Positions 9,232 to 19,008 of a stretch of 64,000 nucleotides of DNA are shown one piece after another. This DNA comes from Reinekea forsetii (lineage in GTDB: Bacteria > Pseudomonadota > Gammaproteobacteria > Pseudomonadales > Natronospirillaceae). Each line of letters starts with the position of its first letter. The stretch's first letter is position 1. The notes under the pieces were generated by a model. That model ran no database searches, was not told where the DNA came from, and saw only the letters and a list, made by a program, of their open reading frames with translations. The position numbers were made by a program, and so were the translations under genes. The stretch lies in NCBI RefSeq assembly GCF_002795845.1, contig NZ_CP011797.1:248001-312000 (forward strand), written 5' to 3'.

Positions 9232-10295
9232 TGCGCTTATTTTATTTGGATTCAGCCCGTGCGGTCTTGATGCTCCTTGGCGTTGTGTTACACGTATCAA
9301 CTGTCTACTCGGTGGGCAGTAATTGGTGGGTGGTCTCGGCGGATGCCAGCCTAATTTACAATTATCTTAATAGCGCAATCCATACCTTTAGAATGCCGGC
9401 ATTCTTTCTCATTTCGGGTTTTTTTAGTGCTATGGTGATCTCGAAGAAAGGCCATCGGGAATTTATTAGATCTCGATTCGCACGATTAATTGTCCCCGTA
9501 AGCGTGTGCGCCTGGCTGATAAATTATCCTCAATCAGTATTTTTAAACCGCTATGGAAACCGTAGCGTTTATTTCTTTACTGACACCGGTTGGGTCTATC
9601 ATCTATGGTTTCTAAACTATCTGGTTATCTATGTGACTCTGTTGTATGGATCTAAACTGTGGCTATTGAACACGCCAGTCAGGCTGAGGCTGCCCAGCCT
9701 AATATATAACAACCTTGCCAACCTGATGGCTTCCGTCCTAGTCGTTATGTTTGGCATACACCTGTTGGCCTCTTTTTTTCAGCTTAGATATCATGAATAT
9801 TTTGGTCGGCTGGAAATCTATGGACTCAGCCTGTATGGGCTAATGTTCTTGATCGGTGTCGGTACCTATTACAATAAGAAGCTACTCTCGACGGTCGTAG
9901 ACAGTAGCGCGCTCGGATTGATCCCCTGTGGTATTTTGTTCAGCCTTGAGATGCTGTATTTCCACACGATGACCTCAAAGCTTGGCACGGCACTAGTGAT
10001 GGCGACTAGCATCGTCCTGGGAATTTGGATGAGTGCAATTGTCTTAGCGCTATTCAAGAGATATCTAAATTTTTCCAATAAATATATGTCTTTTATCTCC
10101 GGTGCTTCATATAGCATTTACTTGCTGCATCACCCATTGGTCTTGTTCTTTGGTGCCGTATTTAACCGACTTTATTGGAATATTCATCTTGAAGCGTTGA
10201 TCTCGATAGTGGCAATCTTTGCCATTACATCATTAATACATGGATATTTAATATCGAAGTACCGAGTTCTGTCGTTCTTACTTAACGGAAAATAA
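9231..10295 (+). CDS. Acyltransferase family 3 membrane protein
   Basis: 354-residue polytopic protein beginning FYLDSARAVLMLLGVVLHVS, the conserved N-terminal R...H helix of acyltransferase-3 (OafA/NodX-like) proteins, followed by FRMPAFFLISGFFSAM, another hallmark. About ten transmembrane helices follow, and ASYSIYLLHHPLVLFF near residue 295 is the conserved last-helix motif. Family members O-acylate (often O-acetylate) surface sugars using cytosolic acyl-CoA. ATG 9231 overlaps the upstream stop (TAATG), indicating translational coupling; a longer frame from 9162 lies inside the previous gene and is disfavoured. Presence beside two deacetylases suggests the polymer's acylation is set by opposing activities (inference). 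Confidence 0.86.
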   Translation: MRLFYLDSARAVLMLLGVVLHVSTVYSVGSNWWVVSADASLIYNYLNSAIHTFRMPAFFLISGFFSAMVISKKGHREFIRSRFARLIVPVSVCAWLINYPQSVFLNRYGNRSVYFFTDTGWVYHLWFLNYLVIYVTLLYGSKLWLLNTPVRLRLPSLIYNNLANLMASVLVVMFGIHLLASFFQLRYHEYFGRLEIYGLSLYGLMFLIGVGTYYNKKLLSTVVDSSALGLIPCGILFSLEMLYFHTMTSKLGTALVMATSIVLGIWMSAIVLALFKRYLNFSNKYMSFISGASYSIYLLHHPLVLFFGAVFNRLYWNIHLEALISIVAIFAITSLIHGYLISKYRVLSFLLNGK

Positions 10296-11593
10296 TGGCT
10301 ATCAAGGATGATCCAATGTTTAGAAAAATTCAGTCTATCTATGTCGCCCGCCATTACTATTTCGCGGACCTAAGATTTTACCTTTCTCGCTCTATTGGGC
10401 CCTATGTTTTTTTGGCTATGTACAGATTTGCTTTGATCTACAACAGGTCTGCAGCATTAGCATATCTCTTAGCGTCCTTGCGCAGTCGGGTTACTGAGAC
10501 CGGTTTGACCTTGCTTAAGGTGAATCTACAGGCCATTGTTGCGAACTATTTTTCAGCCAATAAACTGGTTTCGAAAAACCCAAAGCCAAGTCGAATGTTT
10601 GACCGGTTACTCGTTGTTGCGTACCCCACGCCGAATCGAAAAGGCCTGGTATTTATAAAGTTTACCGAGACCTTTCATATTCTATTACTGGACCCGACGA
10701 CTGTGAGGCGGCTCCTGCGTGATTACCATCTAGTGCTCGAACCGAGCTGGTCTGGCTATGCCCTGCCTGAAATTTTAGCGTGGACCGCCTTTGCGCAGAC
10801 TAAGATATTTATCGAATGTGCCGAGAAAGAGGATTTCAGATTGATTAGCGAACTCAAGGGGAACTTGGTGCCATTGCGAATAGGCTCGGGTGATTGGGTT
10901 GACTATGGCGCCACCTCAGCCGAGGTTTACCAACCGCTCGCAGCTAAAAAATACGATATCACACTCGTAGCAAACTTTAACCCAATCAAAAGAATTCATA
11001 TATTCTTTCGCATGCTGAACAAAATAACGGCCCACAAACCTATCAAGGCTGCACTGGTGTGTGCAAACTTTGGCAGTCAGCGTTTGGCAGTGGAGAAGTT
11101 GCTGAGCTTACACCGTCACCTCGAAATTGATTACTTTGTCGATCTAAACACTGCGCAATTAAATGAGATTCTGCTCGAATCTAAATATGTCAGTTTGCTG
11201 ACCTTAAAAGAGGGCAGTAACCGCTCTCTGTTCGAAGCCGTGGCATTAAACTGTCCGATAATCTTGCTGGCCGGAAATGTTGGCGTGAATCGTGATAACG
11301 TCAATGCTGCCACGGGCCATATCTTTACTGAAAAAGAAATCGTTCGATTCTTTATTGGCAACCCAGATCCAACAAAGCACCCGAGGAACTGGGGCATAGA
11401 GCACATCTCTCATGGCGCTAGCATGGAGAAGGTCTTACAAGCCGTCTATGGTTTTGACTACCGAACACTGTATGGTCAGTTTTTTAGGAATAAAGTGAAT
11501 AGTCCCGAAATGGCTTATGACTATGAGGATGCATTATTCAACCGAAAAGCCAATCACGACTGCTTGAATAGGTATTTCTCCGATTGTGACTGA
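10295..11593 (+). CDS. Putative glycosyltransferase (GT-B fold)
   Basis: 432 residues. The C-terminal half looks like a GT4 donor domain: YDITLVANFNPIKRIHIFFRML opens it, and LLTLKEGSNRSLFEAVALNCPIILLAG resembles the donor-binding E-x7-E segment (EGSNRSLFEA). The N-terminal ~120 residues are not recognisable and have a hydrophobic patch near YVFLAMYRFALIY. It is coupled to the acyltransferase by TAATG at 10293-10297; an in-frame ATG at 10316 has a better ribosome binding site (AAGGA) and could be the true start. Likely adds a sugar in exopolysaccharide assembly; donor and acceptor unknown. Confidence 0.72.
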   Translation: MAIKDDPMFRKIQSIYVARHYYFADLRFYLSRSIGPYVFLAMYRFALIYNRSAALAYLLASLRSRVTETGLTLLKVNLQAIVANYFSANKLVSKNPKPSRMFDRLLVVAYPTPNRKGLVFIKFTETFHILLLDPTTVRRLLRDYHLVLEPSWSGYALPEILAWTAFAQTKIFIECAEKEDFRLISELKGNLVPLRIGSGDWVDYGATSAEVYQPLAAKKYDITLVANFNPIKRIHIFFRMLNKITAHKPIKAALVCANFGSQRLAVEKLLSLHRHLEIDYFVDLNTAQLNEILLESKYVSLLTLKEGSNRSLFEAVALNCPIILLAGNVGVNRDNVNAATGHIFTEKEIVRFFIGNPDPTKHPRNWGIEHISHGASMEKVLQAVYGFDYRTLYGQFFRNKVNSPEMAYDYEDALFNRKANHDCLNRYFSDCD

Positions 11594-11662
11594 CCCCTCA
11601 ATATAGAATGAGCAGGGTGCTATGCTGCAGCGGCACTTTAAGAAGACTCGGAGATTAACCTA

Positions 11663-13186
11663 ATGCGATACCTATTTCTTGCTTCTACCCTCCTACTGTA
11701 TAGCCTTTCCTTTGCAGAGAATTACAGCGCTTTGCCTTTAGAGCAAATTGCACCTAAACCTTCTTTCGATATCAACAATAGGTATAACAGAGCCTATCCC
11801 GATACCCTCTACTCTGTTGATGTCGTGGCCGGCGGCGGTAACTATCCGTATCGCTTTGAATTAATTGAAGCGCCTGCTGACGTACAGTTGGACGAGTCCA
11901 TTGGCACCATTCGTTGGGCAAGCCCAATCGAACGCGACGCCCTGTATCGCTTCAAGGTTGCTATCAGTGACAGTTCAGTAGAACCCCAAACCCTTACCGC
12001 AACCTGGGACGTTAAGGTTACCAAAGAAGGTTTTATGTTTGTCGACAGCAAAAATGGCAGCAACGACGGTGCCGGCACCATTGACGATCCGAAGTTAGAC
12101 TTTTCAGATGTCTATGGTGGGCTGAGTTATGAGAGCAAGTATTCGGAACGCAACAAAAATAAATTTATCTATTTCAGATCTGGTAAGTATAAGTTCGACG
12201 GTTACAAGGAAGACGCCCGGATTCAATGGACTAATCGCCAGCCAGTGGTATTTCTAACCTACCCCAAAGAAGTGGTCGAGTTTGATATGTCGACCACCCA
12301 CTTACGCTCTGATACGACACTGGATAACTTCTATCTTGAAGGCGTTCGGGTCTTTCAAATGTCCAATAGCGAAGAAACAACCCATGAATTTCATATGGGT
12401 TTTAGAATTAGTGGTGGTTCCAAAGATGTGGTATTCCGAAATAACCGATTTCAAAACCTCATCAGTTCAAGAGACTCCTGGAATCAGTCTGTCATTATGG
12501 CCAATCATGAGGGAGCCGGACGGCGGTGGTCTTTTTTAAATAACTACTTCGGTAACATCATGCATGGTTTTGGAATACTGGCCTATACGATAGATCATGT
12601 CGCTGTGCAGCGAAACTCATTTGTCTCATTTGCCGACCCAGCCGGGCAGGGAACCTCGCATGCGCTAGGCATTAAGATGAACAGTGAGAACTGGTATGTA
12701 AATGAAAATACCTTTGACGACATCGACAATAACGCCATCTGGTTGTACAACGCGAAACAGGGGGGCGAAAGCTATGGCAATATCGATGTCAGTTATAATC
12801 GTATTGAAACCAGCGGCTCTGGTTTTGGCATTACCTTTAATGATAAAAACACGGATATCGATTTGCCGCTCTATATTTATCGAAACAACATTATCGGCAA
12901 CGTGCGCTTTATTAAGGTTGTCGCAGACACCCCAAATATCATTATGAAAGACAATGTTATCGAGAGTTATGACACCAAGGTATTTTCCTGTGAAGACTGT
13001 AGCGATGAGTCGAGTGTTATCACCCAAGGCAATCAATTTTCGGCAGAAAAGGGTAGCTTCTTTCGGGATCGAGATGAAACGGTAGGGGCCATTTCGAAAG
13101 ATACCTTTTCCTCTAGCGTTGGCGCAGACATCGTATATGAGCTAAATCAACCGAAAAATTTAGAGCCGAGGTTGGAAACAAATTAA
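11663..13186 (+). CDS. Secreted right-handed parallel beta-helix protein with N-terminal Ig-like domain
   Basis: A Sec signal peptide is clear (LFLASTLLLYSLSFA, cleavage near residue 18). Residues ~30-125 form a cadherin/He-PIG-like Ig domain (YRFELIEAP...GTIRW). From FVDSKNGSNDGAG, a typical opening of secreted beta-helix proteins, the rest has Asn-rich rungs such as FRNNRF, LNNYFG and VNENTFDDIDNNAIWL. Such folds occur in pectate-lyase-like polysaccharide lyases and epimerases. The catalytic residues cannot be assigned, so it may depolymerise, epimerise or only bind the locus polymer. It has no PEP-CTERM or autotransporter tail. It lies 69 bases after the glycosyltransferase and converges with the CapK-like gene. 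Confidence 0.78.
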   Translation: MRYLFLASTLLLYSLSFAENYSALPLEQIAPKPSFDINNRYNRAYPDTLYSVDVVAGGGNYPYRFELIEAPADVQLDESIGTIRWASPIERDALYRFKVAISDSSVEPQTLTATWDVKVTKEGFMFVDSKNGSNDGAGTIDDPKLDFSDVYGGLSYESKYSERNKNKFIYFRSGKYKFDGYKEDARIQWTNRQPVVFLTYPKEVVEFDMSTTHLRSDTTLDNFYLEGVRVFQMSNSEETTHEFHMGFRISGGSKDVVFRNNRFQNLISSRDSWNQSVIMANHEGAGRRWSFLNNYFGNIMHGFGILAYTIDHVAVQRNSFVSFADPAGQGTSHALGIKMNSENWYVNENTFDDIDNNAIWLYNAKQGGESYGNIDVSYNRIETSGSGFGITFNDKNTDIDLPLYIYRNNIIGNVRFIKVVADTPNIIMKDNVIESYDTKVFSCEDCSDESSVITQGNQFSAEKGSFFRDRDETVGAISKDTFSSSVGADIVYELNQPKNLEPRLETN

Positions 13187-13288
13187 CCTCAGTCACTGCT
13201 CGTAACCGAGCTTTCTGACGTGGGTCGATCGAGCCGGTTTCTGAATCCTTGCGGCGTTCAGATGCCAGCTCAAGCTGTCCTGCACCTG

Positions 13289-14686
13289 TTAGCTTCTTTG
13301 GGTGTTTGCCATAGGTAATCGATTATCGTCGGCGGTTAATTGCCTCTTGACCACACGTAATTTACCGGATTTTTCACGTACTATCGTGTTCACTAATTCG
13401 AGTGTTATCTGGATGGTGGGCGAAATCTTGTTGCGAACAGCCAGTTGAATATCCCGCCCTATAGCGTTGTTGAAATTAGCCGTCGGAATTATTCTAATTG
13501 TCAGATGGTCTAACCGGTCCTGTAAAACTTGAAATTGCTTAAACACGGCGCGCTGTTCTTGCATCTTTTCAAATATGTATATTATCGCCTCAGGGTGAAT
13601 AGACCGTCCCTCGGGGGTATGGATAATATCGTAAGCCCGCCCGTGCACCCTGGATAAGACCGGCAGGCCTCTGCCGCAACTGCAACCACCCGGGGCGAGG
13701 GTGGCGTAGTCACCCAGCTTATAGCGGATTAACGGAGTGGCATAGTTGTGCAAATCGGTCAGCACAATCTCACCTGTGCCATGGTTGTAGGTGATGCCGT
13801 CGCGTTCAACTTGAACCAACAGATTACTGGCCATGACATGCAGAGCCCCCTGTTCACATTCATGGGCAATGGATCCGACCTCCCCACAACCGTATTCATT
13901 GAAAACCTTAACGGCAAAACCCTGTTCGATATCGTGGCGATCGAGCTCAGACAACACCTCAGACGTGGTTATGACCGCCTTTAAACTCGGCAGCGGGGCT
14001 AAATTGGTCTGCTTTATATAATTAGCAAAGAGGCGAATGGCGCTGACATAGCCATATAGATAGGCGGGTTTGACTACCAGTAAGTGGCGGTAATAGCCGG
14101 CCATGTCGGCGTCAGTCATATCAAAGGCCGACAAGCGATAGCGGTTGGCCACTAGGTCGGTGATCCTCGCCAAAAACTTAGCCCTGTTGCTGTGCGGGAT
14201 ACCCCAGAACCGTGCCTGTTTAGCGCCAACCTGAATGCCGGCCCATTCATAACTCAGTGCGGTGGCCACTCGCTCACGCGCCAGCGCGGACGCATTTTTA
14301 TAGAGCTTAACCGGTTCGCCGGTAGAGCCTCCGGTGGTCTTGATTCTTGACGACAAGTGAACCTCGCCCGATAGCTCTTGGTGATGGCCAATCAAATCTT
14401 GCTTGGTGAGCAAAGGCAAGGCGTTATAAAAACGCTGGAAGTCCTCAGGGGTGTGAATTTGGCTACAATCGAGATGGGCGTCAGCAGGCAAAATTCTCCG
14501 ATAGTAGGGTTTGTGGTGCACTGCATGCCCTAGCAGTGCGGTGAATTTTTGCAGCTGATAACGAAATAGACCATCGCTACTCTGATACTGCTGGCTGCGG
14601 TATAAACCCTGATACAAAAAATGAAACTCACCCGTGAAGGCGGTTGCTGGATAGTATAAGAACAATTTGTTGAGCAGCGGGTTCAT
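13289..14686 (-). CDS. Phenylacetate-CoA ligase / CapK-like adenylate-forming enzyme
   Basis: 465 residues. KTTGGSTGEPVKLYKN is the P-loop-like ATP motif of adenylate-forming enzymes, NEYGCGEVGSIAHEC carries the conserved acyl-adenylate motif, and LIRYKLGDYA holds the ribose-binding Asp. Best resemblance is to the PaaK/CapK subgroup recurrent in capsule and XrtA loci. Family chemistry is carboxylate activation with ATP to an acyl-AMP or CoA thioester; in a polysaccharide locus this could supply an acyl group for sugar modification (inference). A four-Cys cluster (CSCGRGLPVLSRVHGR plus earlier CEQG) may bind metal. Its ATG overlaps the upstream gene's stop (ATGA), so the two are translationally coupled. 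Confidence 0.82.
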   Translation of the reverse strand: MNPLLNKLFLYYPATAFTGEFHFLYQGLYRSQQYQSSDGLFRYQLQKFTALLGHAVHHKPYYRRILPADAHLDCSQIHTPEDFQRFYNALPLLTKQDLIGHHQELSGEVHLSSRIKTTGGSTGEPVKLYKNASALARERVATALSYEWAGIQVGAKQARFWGIPHSNRAKFLARITDLVANRYRLSAFDMTDADMAGYYRHLLVVKPAYLYGYVSAIRLFANYIKQTNLAPLPSLKAVITTSEVLSELDRHDIEQGFAVKVFNEYGCGEVGSIAHECEQGALHVMASNLLVQVERDGITYNHGTGEIVLTDLHNYATPLIRYKLGDYATLAPGGCSCGRGLPVLSRVHGRAYDIIHTPEGRSIHPEAIIYIFEKMQEQRAVFKQFQVLQDRLDHLTIRIIPTANFNNAIGRDIQLAVRNKISPTIQITLELVNTIVREKSGKLRVVKRQLTADDNRLPMANTQRS

Positions 14687-15918
14687 GCCGCCCCCTGAGC
14701 CAGGGATTGGATGAGCATCGAATAGGCGTTGCCGACCTTGATGGCGCTGTATTTTTCTGCCACCAGTGCCTGCGCGCGACGGCCAGCGTCAGCGCCCTTA
14801 TGGCCCTCTGACAATAGGCCTATGGCTGCCCCATATGACCGGCTGTCATTGGCAATAAAGGCATTCAGTTGATCAGTGACATCAATACCTTCAAATGCCA
14901 GGCTATTGCCGATAACCGGTATTGCGTTGGCCATAGCATCCAGAACCTTGAGCTTGGTGCCGCCGCCATCGAAAATGGGCGAGATAAAGGCTAGGGCGTT
15001 GCGGTAATACAGGCCTATATCCTCAACATAGCCATGTAAACGAACCCGTTCTGAACCGGCTACCAAGTGAATCATGGTTTTAGAAGGATACTTGCCAATA
15101 ATATCCAAGCTCAAATCCTTGTACTGTGCAGACAGGGTAGGCCAGATATTCCGGAGGAACCATTCAATGCCCTTCTTATTGGGATACCAATTTAAACCCC
15201 CAACGAACAACAGCTTGTGCTTGTCTGGACTCCTTTGGCTTTGCTCTGGAACGGAAACCGAATTGGGCACGATAGAGACCCTAGTGGCCTCTACCCCGAG
15301 CGCTTCGATGCGTTTTTTGTCATCTTCAGAGCAGACGATATTGTGGCTAACCCTGCCCAGGTTGTTGCTATCGAAATGCATGATTTTTCGCGCTTCATCA
15401 AAGAAGAGAAGTTTTTTAAGCCAGTTGCGTTCTTGTTGAGCTCTGCGCCACATCATATGGTGTTCCGCATTATGGTGGTTTACCACGACCGGAACCTTAA
15501 GGTTCATCGGTAGTAGGGGTAGTAATGCGGCGGTATCCAAATGGATCAGATCATAGTCTTGAGCTAAGAGCAGCTTGTGAATCAACTCCTTGGCGGCATC
15601 GGATGCTAGCCAGCTAACCGAATAGGGTCTATTTGTGAGCGTGGACCGGATAAGGGTGACCAGGCGATGAAGTGCTGAGCGTTCCGAGGGGATATTCACC
15701 GTGTAGAGCGTACGGACAAGTCTGGTTAAGGCTGCGCGCGATCGTTCAAGCCCAAGCGCCAGGGAGGGTGAATAGGCCCGCACCAGTCTAGGCTGGATCA
15801 ATGCGACCAGGTCAATATGATGCGCTATCACGCAGGCCGTTATAAGATTTGAGGTTCTAATTAACAGCCCACCCTTTGCCGGGTAGGGTACAAAATGGTT
15901 AATCCAGAGTACTTTCAT
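14683..15918 (-). CDS. Glycosyltransferase, GT4-like
   Basis: 411 residues. The N-terminus LWINHFVPYPAKGGLLIRTSNLI resembles glycosyltransferases of XrtA/PEP-CTERM loci (PYP-x-KG-x-x-IR pattern). LLFVGGLNWYPNKKGIEWFLRNIWP begins the C-terminal donor domain and FDGGGTKLKVLDAMANAIPVIG is the donor-binding loop with the usual GGGTKLK motif. Good ribosome binding site (AAGGAG) before ATG 15918. It probably works with the adjacent exporter and GT4 gene, all in the same direction between 18970 and 13289, as one operon. Substrate unknown. Confidence 0.86.
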   Translation of the reverse strand: MKVLWINHFVPYPAKGGLLIRTSNLITACVIAHHIDLVALIQPRLVRAYSPSLALGLERSRAALTRLVRTLYTVNIPSERSALHRLVTLIRSTLTNRPYSVSWLASDAAKELIHKLLLAQDYDLIHLDTAALLPLLPMNLKVPVVVNHHNAEHHMMWRRAQQERNWLKKLLFFDEARKIMHFDSNNLGRVSHNIVCSEDDKKRIEALGVEATRVSIVPNSVSVPEQSQRSPDKHKLLFVGGLNWYPNKKGIEWFLRNIWPTLSAQYKDLSLDIIGKYPSKTMIHLVAGSERVRLHGYVEDIGLYYRNALAFISPIFDGGGTKLKVLDAMANAIPVIGNSLAFEGIDVTDQLNAFIANDSRSYGAAIGLLSEGHKGADAGRRAQALVAEKYSAIKVGNAYSMLIQSLAQGAA

Positions 15919-15981
15919 CGGGTGCTCCTTGGGTAGCGGCTGGCCAAACCAACCGAGTAACGGGCGGTGTTTGTCACTTGG

Positions 15982-17817
15982 TTATTTATGACTACCTTTG
16001 CCTGCGCTAAGCAGTGCTTTAAATTCTAGGGAATTGTTGGCCAGGCTTTGGTAGGTGCCCTGATCCTCAATTTTACCCAGCTTAAACACGAAAATATTAT
16101 CGGCATTCTCTACCGTGGTCAGTCTATGCGCGATCATGACGATGGTTCTGGTTTGCGCTAAGCTCAGTATGTCGTTCATAATGAGTTGTTCCGTGACATT
16201 ATCCAAAGCGCTTGTCGCCTCATCTAATACCAATATAGCGGGGTCTTGGTATAGCGCCCGGGCAATGCCGATACGTTGTTTTTGGCCACCACTGAGTTTT
16301 GCGCCCCGCTCACCCAGCTTGAAGTTGAAGCCACCGTCACACTCTGCTATGAAGTCGTAAATATTTGCCAGCTGAGCAGCCTTTTTTAGCCGTATCGGGT
16401 CGACCTCTGCTTCGGGTACGCCGAGGGCGATATTTTCTCGAAAGGATGCATCCAAGATAAATATAGTCTGTGCCACGTAGCCAATCTTCTGGCGCCAGGC
16501 TTTAATATTCTGTTTATCGAGCGAAATGTCGCCGACCGTAATGGTGCCACATGTTGGCACGAGTAGGGCGAGCAGCAAATCTACCGCAGTGCTTTTTCCG
16601 GCGCCTGAGGTGCCGACAAAGGCGGTGATCTTATTTTTTGCAATGCGCAAATTACACCGAGCCAAGGCGAACTTAGCGGTATTCGGATAGCGGAATGCCA
16701 CATCGTTAAAAACAATGTCGCCCTCTGGTGCGGGTTCATTCCCGAGTGTTCTGAGCGGGCTATCGTGAGCTGTGCTTTTTTCAATCTCGTGAGCGAGCGC
16801 AAGCACCACCGAGCCATTCGCTCTGATCTGCGAGTAGGCCCTATAGATCGACTGAGCCGCCGGCAGCAGCTTGTAACCCGCCATGGCATAGAGGCTGATG
16901 GTGCTCAGGGCCTCATTGGCGGTACCCGAGGTGAGTAAGATGTAGATCGACAAGCCCAGAATAGAGGCGAACACCACGGTCTCAACCATAAACCGGGGTA
17001 AGTCGCCTGCCAGGGCAATATAGGCCGACGCGGACAGCCCACGCACGGTCACCCGATCAACTTGCTGCTTATAATAGTCTTCTGTGCCCTTGAGTTTAAC
17101 TTCCTTAATCCCGCCTATGCTTTCGTCCAATAACTTCAATTTTGTAAGGTTGAGTGTGCTAATCAAATTGCCGCTCTCAACCACTCTTGACCGGATCAGT
17201 TTAAAGATTAAAAAGTACACCGACACAACGATTGCTGTTGCTGTTAAGGCAATGCTGATATCGATAATCAATAGGCCAACTATAATGAGCGCTGCAATAA
17301 AGAGCTGCGAGATAAGGGTGAGTATGGGTTGCACAACCATATAGACCATTCTCGGGATTTCTTGGGTTATTTGCGAGATTAAGCGCGAGCTGTTATTAAT
17401 GGCAAAGAAGGTGTAGTCATTATCGAGATAGCTTTTATAAATAGTCCGTTGGACATGGGCGCCCAGGCGCATTGATATTTGAAATAGTTTCCATAAGCTG
17501 TATGACGCTATGCTGTTGCTGACGATAATAAGGAGGATGACGGACAGTGCATAGGAGATGATAAATTGACTGTCCGATTCGAAAGCATAAAGATTGAACA
17601 GGAAGGCGAGGTAGGTATTAGTATTGATAAAGGCCGGGTTGCTCACCATGGTGATAAAAGGTGCGATCGAGGCTATGCCTGCAACTTGGAACAGCGCCGT
17701 GAGCAAAAAAAGAATCTGCAAGAGCAGAACTCGCGTTCTATTTTTTTTGCCAATCAATCTAAACAGGGACCCGTAAAGCATTTTCATGTGGCTTGTGCTC
17801 GACATATAAGTTGTCAT
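15982..17817 (-). CDS. ABC transporter, fused permease-ATPase (MsbA/PglK-like exporter)
   Basis: 611 residues: an N-terminal six-helix exporter domain (residues ~25-330) and a C-terminal nucleotide-binding domain. Walker A is GTSGAGKST, the signature is LSGGQKQRIGIARAL, Walker B is ILVLDEATSALD and the switch His is in MIAHRLTTV. As a half-transporter it should work as a homodimer. By analogy with MsbA and PglK it could flip lipid-linked oligosaccharide across the inner membrane, matching its position between glycosyltransferase genes; this is inference. Start is ambiguous among three nearby ATGs (17817, 17805, 17787), none with a strong ribosome binding site. Confidence 0.88.
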   Translation of the reverse strand: MTTYMSSTSHMKMLYGSLFRLIGKKNRTRVLLLQILFLLTALFQVAGIASIAPFITMVSNPAFINTNTYLAFLFNLYAFESDSQFIISYALSVILLIIVSNSIASYSLWKLFQISMRLGAHVQRTIYKSYLDNDYTFFAINNSSRLISQITQEIPRMVYMVVQPILTLISQLFIAALIIVGLLIIDISIALTATAIVVSVYFLIFKLIRSRVVESGNLISTLNLTKLKLLDESIGGIKEVKLKGTEDYYKQQVDRVTVRGLSASAYIALAGDLPRFMVETVVFASILGLSIYILLTSGTANEALSTISLYAMAGYKLLPAAQSIYRAYSQIRANGSVVLALAHEIEKSTAHDSPLRTLGNEPAPEGDIVFNDVAFRYPNTAKFALARCNLRIAKNKITAFVGTSGAGKSTAVDLLLALLVPTCGTITVGDISLDKQNIKAWRQKIGYVAQTIFILDASFRENIALGVPEAEVDPIRLKKAAQLANIYDFIAECDGGFNFKLGERGAKLSGGQKQRIGIARALYQDPAILVLDEATSALDNVTEQLIMNDILSLAQTRTIVMIAHRLTTVENADNIFVFKLGKIEDQGTYQSLANNSLEFKALLSAGKGSHK

Positions 17818-17872
17818 TATTATGCCGTGGGCGGCATGCTCAGGTTTAGCGGATACGCTGCGCTCTCTTCTC

Positions 17873-18970
17873 CTATGGTCCAGCTGTCATGGCGCTATAG
17901 AGCGCCATGGTCTGCTCGCTATTTTTTTTCGCATGGTGAGAAAAGTTTTCGGTTGCAAGCGAAAAATCTGCAATGCCGGTGAGCGTTTTGTAATAGCTAG
18001 CCGGGCTGTTGGGCCGAGTTAATAACGCTGTGTTGTAGTCTGCCAGTTCGGACAGGCCACCGATATTGTGCGCGATCAAGAGCGTATCCAACGCCAAGGT
18101 TTCCAGCGCGACCATGGGCAAGCCCTCATGATCGGAGCAGATGAGGACGGCATCCAAGGCTGCAATGATGCTCGGAATATCGTCTCGATGGCCATGGAAT
18201 GTGACCCGATCTCCTATATTTAAATCGCGCACCTGGCCCTCCAGTAGGGGTCTGGCCGGACCATCACCGATGATATGAAATTGAAAATCACTATTGTTTT
18301 CCTGTCTCAGGCGCGCGGCAATTTCGAGGAATATATCGATGCGCTTGACCGGCACTAAGCGGCCAATAATACCTAGGTGTTTTTTGTTCGGATGCACGGC
18401 CCTGAAGTCAACCGGTCCGACCTGGGCCCTTAATACCGCTACGTCGACACCGTTAGGGACTGTGCTGATCCGATGGCCGGGATAGTCGATCGATAGCTGG
18501 TCTTTGAGTTCATGCGAGACCGCAATAAAAAGCGCTTGATAGTGCTGGCCGACCCATCTTTCCAAGCTCCGCTGTAACCGGGTCCGCCAATTACCCGAAA
18601 ACTCAGGCGCACCGTGTACTGTTCTGACGCACAGCGCTCTGAGTGTTGTTGCATTGGCCAGAGCGCCGAGGATATTTTCTTTTTGGCGATGGGTATGAAC
18701 CACATCGGGTTTTAGCTGTCGTATATGAGCACGTAAACTGGTGAATATTTTTCGGCTCGACAGTCTTGCCTCATTCAATATGGTCACGTCTATATCGTCG
18801 GCGCGCAATCGGTTTGCCAGTTCGCCCTCGTTTAACAAGATGGCGCTTACGTCGCACAAGGGTCTGAGGTTTTTTAGCAGGGTATGGGCCTGTGCCTCGG
18901 CGCCGGCCCATAGATCGCCGGATAGGATATGCAGAACCCTGAGTCGCGTGCCGGGGGCTAAATTAGACAT
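17873..18970 (-). CDS. Glycosyltransferase family 4 protein
   Basis: 365 residues. RVLHILSGDLWAGAEAQAHTLL is the N-terminal G-rich GT4 loop; VVHTHRQKENILG is the family's HTH segment; LGIIGRLVPVKRIDIFLEIAARL opens the donor domain; and CSDHEGLPMVALETLALDT is the E-x7-E motif. A ribosome binding site (AAGGATG) lies about 10 bases before ATG 18970. First gene of the leftward run with the exporter, the second glycosyltransferase and the CapK-like gene. It is divergent from the GT2 gene at 19009, with only 38 bases between the two starts, so their promoters must overlap each other or the coding regions. Confidence 0.88.
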   Translation of the reverse strand: MSNLAPGTRLRVLHILSGDLWAGAEAQAHTLLKNLRPLCDVSAILLNEGELANRLRADDIDVTILNEARLSSRKIFTSLRAHIRQLKPDVVHTHRQKENILGALANATTLRALCVRTVHGAPEFSGNWRTRLQRSLERWVGQHYQALFIAVSHELKDQLSIDYPGHRISTVPNGVDVAVLRAQVGPVDFRAVHPNKKHLGIIGRLVPVKRIDIFLEIAARLRQENNSDFQFHIIGDGPARPLLEGQVRDLNIGDRVTFHGHRDDIPSIIAALDAVLICSDHEGLPMVALETLALDTLLIAHNIGGLSELADYNTALLTRPNSPASYYKTLTGIADFSLATENFSHHAKKNSEQTMALYSAMTAGP

Positions 18971-19008
18971 GTAAACAACATCCTTGTTTAGATATACTGC
19001 AGCCGATT

